Below, one piece after another: positions 15,148 to 19,194 of a stretch of 19,194 nt of DNA. Made by a program: the position numbers and the translations under genes. Within the stretch, counting starts at the first letter, position 1. Each line of letters starts with the position of its first letter. Origin of the DNA: Bacteroidota bacterium (GTDB lineage Bacteria; Bacteroidota; Bacteroidia; Flavobacteriales; Flavobacteriaceae); the NCBI GenBank assembly GCA_024278565.1, contig JAJRSY010000148.1, positions 1 through 19,194 on the forward strand, given 5' to 3'. The notes beneath the pieces were generated by a model. It saw only the letters and a program-made list of their open reading frames with translations. It was not told the origin of the DNA and made no database searches.

Positions 15148-17196
15148 ATGTCAAAATCAATGGACAAATTGTATAAGAACCAATCGCTCATATATAAATA
15201 TTTTTTATACGCTGTTTCCATTTTTTTTATTGTCTTCTTTTTTCCGAAAGGGGGAAAATTTAAATATGAATTTCAAAAAGGCAAGGCTTGGCAGTATGAA
15301 AATCTAAAAGCGCCATTCGATTTCTCTATCAATAAAGATAAGGATGAAATAGAATTTGAGCAACAGTCGGTCAAAAATAAACAGATAGACTATTATAGGT
15401 TTGATACTGAAATAGCTAAAAAATCTTATCTAGCGTACCAAGAAAAATTCCCTTCAGTATTTTCACCGGACTCTTATGATCAGAAGCTATTGCAAACTCT
15501 AGAAGAGTCGGGGAATAAAATTCTCGATAGGCTCTATAATAAAGGGGTTGTGAAAAAAACCAACTTCAATAATAAGAAGAAACAAGTTTATTTATTGAAA
15601 AACAATGAGGCGATACAGGTAGATTTTAAAGATCTGTATGCCATTAAGGACGTTAAAAAAATTGTCAGTTCCGAATTGCGCGAAGATGAACTTTTAGCTT
15701 ACAAGAACCCGCTACAAGAATTGTTACTTAGTGTATTGGTTGAGAATGTGATTTACGACAAAAACCTTTCGAACAAGTCACTTAATGATGAGTTGTCGAA
15801 ACTATCGCATACCCGGGGTGCGATTGGCGAAGGAGAGTTGATAATCGCTAACGGTGAAGTAGTTGATGCAGCCAGTTATAAAATCTTGAATTCCCTAAAA
15901 GGAGAATATGAATCTGACCTCTGGAGTGCAAAAAGTTATTATTTCATACACTTCGGTTACACCATTCTGGTGGCTTTGGTATTGATGATGCTGTTTTTAT
16001 TTTTGAAAAAGTACCGGCCTGAAATTTATGCCAATAATACCAAGGTAACCTTTATATTCTTTAACGTGCTGTTAATGGTCTTTGTTACCACAATGGTGGT
16101 AAAATACGACGCTTCTTATGTTTTTGTAGTACCCTTATGTATTCTGCCCCTCATTTTAAAAACCTTTTTTGATGCCCGTCTTGGGCTGTTTGTTTATGTT
16201 TTGACGGTATTGATTCTGGGTTTTGTAGTGCCCAATAGTTTTGAGTATATTTTTCTGCAGATTATAGCGGGTATCGTTACGGTGTTGACGGTATCAGAGC
16301 TATATAAAAGGGCCAATCTCTTTATCTCTGTGGGTCAAATAACCCTGATTTATATTGTTGGTTACCTCGCCTTTCATATCATTCACGAGGGTGATTTAGA
16401 GAATATAATTTGGTTTACCTTGGGTCTGTTCTTGCTCAATGGTATGATTACTCTTTTTGTGCAGCCCTTGATTTATATTTATGAAAAAATGTTCGGTCTG
16501 GTCTCAGATGTTTCTTTGTTAGAGTTGTCAGATACCAATTCAAAATTATTGAAAGAATTGTCAAACAAAGCACCGGGCACGTTTCATCATTCGTTACAAG
16601 TTTCCAATCTTGCCGAGGCCGCGGCCAGCGAAATAGGAGCTAATGCCATGTTGGTCAGGGTAGGGGCGTTGTACCATGATATTGGTAAGATGTCGAACCC
16701 GTCTTATTTCACCGAGAATCAAATTACCAATGTAAACCCCCATGATGAACTGTCTTCGAAGGATAGCGCAAAGGTTATAATTGACCATGTTATTGGTGGT
16801 ATAGAATTGGCCAGAAAAAACAACCTGCCAGACAGGGTGATAGATTTTATACGATCTCATCATGGTACGACCTTGGTATATTATTTTTTTAAGAAACAGC
16901 AAGAAATTGAGAGTGATGTGAATGATGAAGATTTTAGATACCCTGGACCTATTCCTTTTTCAAGAGAGACCGCTATTCTAATGATGGCCGATTCTGTTGA
17001 AGCGGCTTCAAAAAGTTTAAAGAACCCTACATTTTTAATAATCGATGAGTTTGTTGATAAGATCATTGCAGGTCAAATGGCAGCCAATCAGTTTGTTAAT
17101 GCTGACATTACCTTTAAAGAAATAGAGACCATCAAAAAAATATTCAAGCAAAAGCTCAGGAATATTTATCATTTACGGGTAGAATATCCTGAATAA
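15148..17196 (+). CDS. 7TM-HD membrane phosphohydrolase (PgpH-like, probable c-di-AMP phosphodiesterase)
   Basis: Inner-membrane protein, 682 residues from ATG 15148. Order: one membrane helix (about 12-33), an extracytoplasmic domain rich in Lys and Asp (about 35-260), a block of hydrophobic helices (about 266-440), then a cytoplasmic HD domain. Metal ligands are visible: His480-His481 (FHHSL), His510-Asp511 (YHDIGK), HH571-572 in SHHGT and Asp615 (MADSVEA). This is the layout of PgpH, which hydrolyses cyclic di-AMP in Gram-positive bacteria; the substrate here is inferred from the family. The frame is open back to a TTG at 15085, but an exact -7 box inside that extension and the homologue start near DKLYKNQSLIYKYF favour 15148 or the Met at 15160. 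tRNA genes follow. Confidence 0.93.
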   Translation: MSKSMDKLYKNQSLIYKYFLYAVSIFFIVFFFPKGGKFKYEFQKGKAWQYENLKAPFDFSINKDKDEIEFEQQSVKNKQIDYYRFDTEIAKKSYLAYQEKFPSVFSPDSYDQKLLQTLEESGNKILDRLYNKGVVKKTNFNNKKKQVYLLKNNEAIQVDFKDLYAIKDVKKIVSSELREDELLAYKNPLQELLLSVLVENVIYDKNLSNKSLNDELSKLSHTRGAIGEGELIIANGEVVDAASYKILNSLKGEYESDLWSAKSYYFIHFGYTILVALVLMMLFLFLKKYRPEIYANNTKVTFIFFNVLLMVFVTTMVVKYDASYVFVVPLCILPLILKTFFDARLGLFVYVLTVLILGFVVPNSFEYIFLQIIAGIVTVLTVSELYKRANLFISVGQITLIYIVGYLAFHIIHEGDLENIIWFTLGLFLLNGMITLFVQPLIYIYEKMFGLVSDVSLLELSDTNSKLLKELSNKAPGTFHHSLQVSNLAEAAASEIGANAMLVRVGALYHDIGKMSNPSYFTENQITNVNPHDELSSKDSAKVIIDHVIGGIELARKNNLPDRVIDFIRSHHGTTLVYYFFKKQQEIESDVNDEDFRYPGPIPFSRETAILMMADSVEAASKSLKNPTFLIIDEFVDKIIAGQMAANQFVNADITFKEIETIKKIFKQKLRNIYHLRVEYPE

Positions 17197-17250
17197 TCAA
17201 ATTTCACACTTGATGTTTTGATCCACCCAAGATAAAAATCGAATAAATAG

Positions 17251-17282
17251 TTGTTTTATAATATTGGAAAAATGTACCTTTG
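17251..17282 (+). promoter_or_regulatory. Candidate tRNA promoter
   Basis: TTG (17251-17253), 21 nt, then TACCTTTG (17275-17282), an exact TAnnTTTG box. The predicted start near 17289 is about 29 nt before the tRNA-Ser gene. It is among the best consensus matches in the window. Confidence 0.7.
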
Positions 17283-17317
17283 CAACCGCATTTATGCAAG
17301 TTCATTGAAGTAACCAT

Positions 17318-17406
17318 GGAGAGGTGCCTGAGTGGCCGAAAGGAACGGTTTGCTAAATCGTCGTACCCTAACAAGGGTACCCAGGGTTCGAATCCCTGTC
17401 TCTCCG
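17318..17406 (+). tRNA. tRNA-Ser(GCT)
   Basis: An 89-nt cloverleaf with a long variable arm, typical of serine. The acceptor strand GGAGAGG pairs with TCTCTCC (one G-T pair), with discriminator G. The anticodon loop TTGCTAA lies between ACGGT and ATCGT, giving anticodon GCT for AGC/AGT codons. The variable arm is GTACCC/GGGTAC, and the T arm is CAGGG-TTCGAAT-CCCTG. The 3' CCA is not encoded (G then CAAG). Confidence 0.96.
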
Positions 17407-17596
17407 CAAGAACTGTTGGAGTTTTAGGACAGCTTTGAAATATTGAAAAGACATAACCAAGGAATCGTCACTTGTACAAAGAGTGGAACACCTTGGGAAC
17501 TAGTTTGGCAAATTGAGGTTTTATCACGATTTGAAGCATTGCTTTTAGATAGAAGATAAAAAATAGAGGAGCAAAACGTTATTTAAATAACCATTT
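17407..17596 (+). other. Spacer between the two tRNA genes
   Basis: 190 bases with no gene and no third tRNA. A small stem CCAAGG (17457-17462)/CCTTGG (17491-17496) encloses an inner CACT/AGTG pair. No clear promoter precedes tRNA-Pro, so the two tRNAs may share one transcript. Confidence 0.5.
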
Positions 17597-17671
17597 CGGG
17601 GTGTAGCGTAGCCCGGTTATCGCGCCTCGTTTGGGACGAGGAGGTCGCAGGTTCGAATCCTGCCACCCCGA
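17597..17671 (+). tRNA. tRNA-Pro(TGG)
   Basis: A 75-nt cloverleaf. Acceptor CGGGGTG pairs with CACCCCG, with discriminator A. The anticodon arm is CCTCG-TTTGGGA-CGAGG, giving anticodon TGG for proline. The T arm is GCAGG-TTCGAAT-CCTGC. The 3' CCA is not encoded. It is the last core gene before the degenerate accessory tail. Its 3' end does not recur within the window. Confidence 0.96.
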
Positions 17672-17696
17672 CTTGACTAGTTTCATCTAGTGTCAT

Positions 17697-17730
17697 AACG
17701 TTGCAAATCACCTGATTTGCAACGTTTTAT
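17697..17730 (+). terminator. Terminator after tRNA-Pro
   Basis: AACGTTGCAAATCA (17697-17710), CC, TGATTTGCAACGTT (17713-17726): a perfect 14-bp stem ending in a four-T run. It begins 26 nt after the mature tRNA end. Confidence 0.9.
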
Positions 17731-18105
17731 GTTTTTAGAGGGTTCAGATGAAACCTCATGAAACCACCTGAAAACACCGCTCTGGTGTCCAAATCGGGAT
17801 TTTGAAACCACAGTATTTTTTGTACATTGAAGTAGCTTTTGAAGGTGTTTGACTAATCCTGTCCTAAATAAATTTAGGACAGGATTGTTTTGAGTACTCT
17901 TTACAAAAACCAAATTTTGCAAAGAACATGGATTTTTTGAAGTATATTTAAGGAGCTAATCGATAATTCGAAAACATGTTCATTCAATTTTCAGCATAGG
18001 GTCAATGTAATTTTTTAAGTAGTTCAAAGCGGTCTTAAGAGTTAGAATTATTTCTAGAATATAGCGACTGAGCCATATGCTTTAATTATTTTAATTTAGT
18101 CAAGA
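17731..18105. other. Gene-free AT-rich stretch after the tRNAs
   Basis: About 375 bases with no convincing gene on either strand. It holds one strong palindrome (listed separately) and several GAAACC repeats near 17749-17770 (GATGAAACC, CATGAAACC, CCTGAAAAC). No integrase gene or remnant is recognised. A weak -7-like TATGCTTT lies about 30 nt before the HNH start. Confidence 0.5.
17855..17886. repeat. 32-bp near-perfect palindrome
   Basis: AATCCTGTCCTAAAT (17855-17869), AA, ATTTAGGACAGGATT (17872-17886): a 15-bp perfect inverted repeat with a 2-bp centre. Only GTTTTG follows on the plus strand, so it is a possible weak terminator or a palindromic site. Nothing nearby needs terminating, since the tRNA terminator lies about 130 bp upstream. 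Confidence 0.75.
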
Positions 18106-18662
18106 ATGACTGATTCTAAAAAAATATGCCTTTGGTGTGGAGAATCTACTGAAGATGGCTCTGACAATGTGGAAAGAAAAGGCGAACATATTTTTCCCGA
18201 AAGTATTGGTGGTAAGGTGTATTTATCTGTTGGAAGTGTATGTAAAAAATGTAACAATTCATTTTGTGGTATAGACAAAGAGCTCAGGTATGGTCATCCA
18301 GCTATGATGGATGCTTACCAAAAAGACCCAAAAATAACAGGTAAAAAAGTATCAGGTAAGTCTAAAAAAAACTCGATAAAAAAGCTAGAAGAACCTTAGA
18401 GAAAAATGAAATAATAAAAGGGTCAGGTGGTAGTTTGATTCTTAGAGATTCAGAAAACAATAAAAGCAAATTCTATAAAGCTAATTACCGCGCAGCTTCC
18501 GAAAAACTCATAAGAAGTCTACACAAATGTCTAGTGAACGTAATTTGTTGTGAAATGGGTGCTTACAAGACAAGGCTTCTATACCCCGAATTGATTAAAT
18601 ATGTTGGTTCTACCACTAATTTAGTGGAAGATTCAGATCAGTTTAAAATGAATGAATGTTAA
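18106..18662 (+). pseudogene. HNH endonuclease-like gene, frameshifted
   Basis: The first 97 codons (18106-18399) give a zinc-binding HNH start: CLWC (Cys8, Cys11), EHIFPESIGG (His28) and CKKCNN (Cys46, Cys49), as in the HNH_5-type family. The frame then stops at 18397-18399. The -1 frame is open from 18366 to 18662 and continues plausibly (RDSENNKSKF, NYRAASEKLIRSLHKC). Adding one A to the A8 run 18364-18371 would join the two into about 185 residues. The run contains A_AAA_AAC (18366-18372) in the correct register for -1 slippage, so programmed frameshifting is an alternative to decay. The protein then ends at TAA, apparently short, just before an IS element. Composition is more AT-rich than the core genes. 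Its role is unknown; HNH proteins are often nucleases of mobile or defence loci. Confidence 0.7.
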
Positions 18663-18725
18663 AATGGGTCACATTAAAAAGTTGGGGAGTAGGTGTGATA
18701 AAGAGTTAAGTTTACAGAAAAAAGA

Positions 18726-19105
18726 TTGACAAATCCATTATCTATATTTCTACCAGAATCCTTATTACAGCACTTTGACCTAAAGAGCGTTAAAGAGCTA
18801 GGGGAAGTCTCCAGTAAAAAGATGATATACCAATTGATTTGGTTGAAAAGAATGAATTACCCATAGGCTATAACAAGCTCAATTACGAATCAAAAGGTTT
18901 TTATCCTGCAAAGACAATTCAAGATTTCCCAATACGGGGAAAAGCAGTTTATTTGGTGATAAAACGGCGTAGATGGCGAGAGAAACAAAATCGTACAGAG
19001 ATTAAAAGTGATTATTCATTTATAGCGGATGGTTCAAAATCAACCCTTGAACTCTCTGATTTTTTAAAAGGCACAGGTCGAGACCCGATAAGATACGATA
19101 AGTAA
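18726..19105 (+). pseudogene. ISAon1-type transposase N-terminal region protein, frameshifted
   Basis: Frame one from TTG 18726 reads LTNPLSIFLPESLLQHFDLK and on to GEVSS, then leaves phase. The -1 frame, open from 18818, continues DDIPIDLVEKNELPIGYNKL, then GFYPAKTIQDFPIRGKAVYL, KRRRW, and ends at TAA 19103-19105. Adding one A to the A5 run 18816-18820 joins them into about 127 residues, the normal size of this helper protein. The motif TIQDFPIRGK..L.VKRRRW is characteristic of ISAon1-family N-terminal proteins, which in related elements bind the IS ends. The start could once have been ATG. It is broken as it stands, so the element is probably inactive unless the base is a sequencing error. 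Confidence 0.75.
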
Positions 19106-19194
19106 TATAGCAAGTTATTACAGCGTTAAACCTAATTTACTACAAAGGCATTACAAGAAAAAAATTAGTGGCTTTAAAGAACGGGAACAGTATG
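19092..19194 (+). CDS. ISAon1-family transposase, 5' part only
   Basis: Open frame from 19092 to the window edge, reading SYYSVKPNLLQRHYKKKISG and then FKEREQY. This resembles the beginning of ISAon1-type transposases, where a region of the form K-L-x-R-x-Y-K-x-x-I-x-x-F-K is found. It overlaps the end of the preceding ORF by 14 nt in another frame, as expected for this two-ORF layout. No start codon can be fixed. The catalytic DDE residues would be to the right of the window, so activity cannot be judged. Confidence 0.65.

Larger units (their letters stand above)
18726..19194 (+). mobile_element. ISAon1-like insertion sequence (left part)
   Basis: Two consecutive coding frames match the ISAon1 arrangement: a short N-terminal region protein followed by the DDE transposase. 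The left end must lie upstream of 18726, probably between the end of the HNH frame (18662) and 18725, but no terminal inverted repeat could be recognised because the right end is outside the window. Confidence 0.65.

Noticed and set aside
17422..17433. TTTAGGACAG shared between the tRNA spacer and the palindrome at 17855-17886
   Set aside because: About 10 bases in AT-rich DNA with no further similarity on either side. Not enough for an attachment-site or repeat claim.
17683..17922. Minus-strand frame of 79 codons after tRNA-Pro
   Set aside because: It spans the two palindromes at 17697-17726 and 17855-17886, has no domain and no promoter. It is a chance frame.
17597..19194. Direct repeat of the tRNA-Pro 3' end as an island attachment site
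   Set aside because: The tRNA T-arm and acceptor sequence appears only once in this window.

Overview
The window looks like chromosomal DNA from a member of the Flavobacteriaceae (Bacteroidota). The grounds are the protein families and their flavour, candidate promoters of the Bacteroidetes type (TTTG/TTG about 19-21 nt before TAnnTTTG), few Shine-Dalgarno sites, and an ISAon1-like insertion sequence. The genus cannot be fixed from this sequence.

Layout. 1-3801: threonine genes on the minus strand, a fused aspartokinase-homoserine dehydrogenase (thrA) followed by homoserine kinase (thrB). A 7-bp tandem array (ACTGACT, about 17 copies) starts at the thrB stop codon and runs off the left edge. 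thrA has a ~175-nt leader carrying a 52-codon ORF that begins almost at the predicted transcription start. 3855-5414: NAD(P)H-hydrate repair enzyme (nnr) on plus, convergent with a small hypothetical gene. 5866-6286: a non-coding stretch rich in inverted repeats and terminators downstream of clpC. 6287-8833: clpC on minus, divergent from gyrA (9094-11640), which is followed by a secreted TPR protein. A shared bidirectional terminator separates this from a minus-strand pair: a thiolase, then an NlpC/P60-like protein whose catalytic Cys is Ser. 15148-17196: a 7TM-HD (PgpH-like) membrane phosphohydrolase. 17318-17671: tRNA-Ser(GCT) and tRNA-Pro(TGG).

The core (118-17671) is housekeeping: amino-acid synthesis, cofactor repair, protein quality control, DNA topology, acyl-CoA metabolism, probable c-di-AMP turnover and tRNAs. 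Past tRNA-Pro the character changes. There are strong palindromes, about 375 bp without a gene, an HNH-endonuclease-like gene broken at an A8 run, and an ISAon1-type element whose first ORF is also broken at an A run and whose second ORF leaves the right edge. This tail reads as a decayed accessory region next to a tRNA.

I see no complete new defence or mobile system. The points most worth checking are the catalytically altered NlpC/P60 protein, the leader ORF and symmetric promoter region of thrA, the heptamer array at the thrB stop, the structured clpC 3' region, and the A_AAA_AAC frameshift site in the HNH gene.
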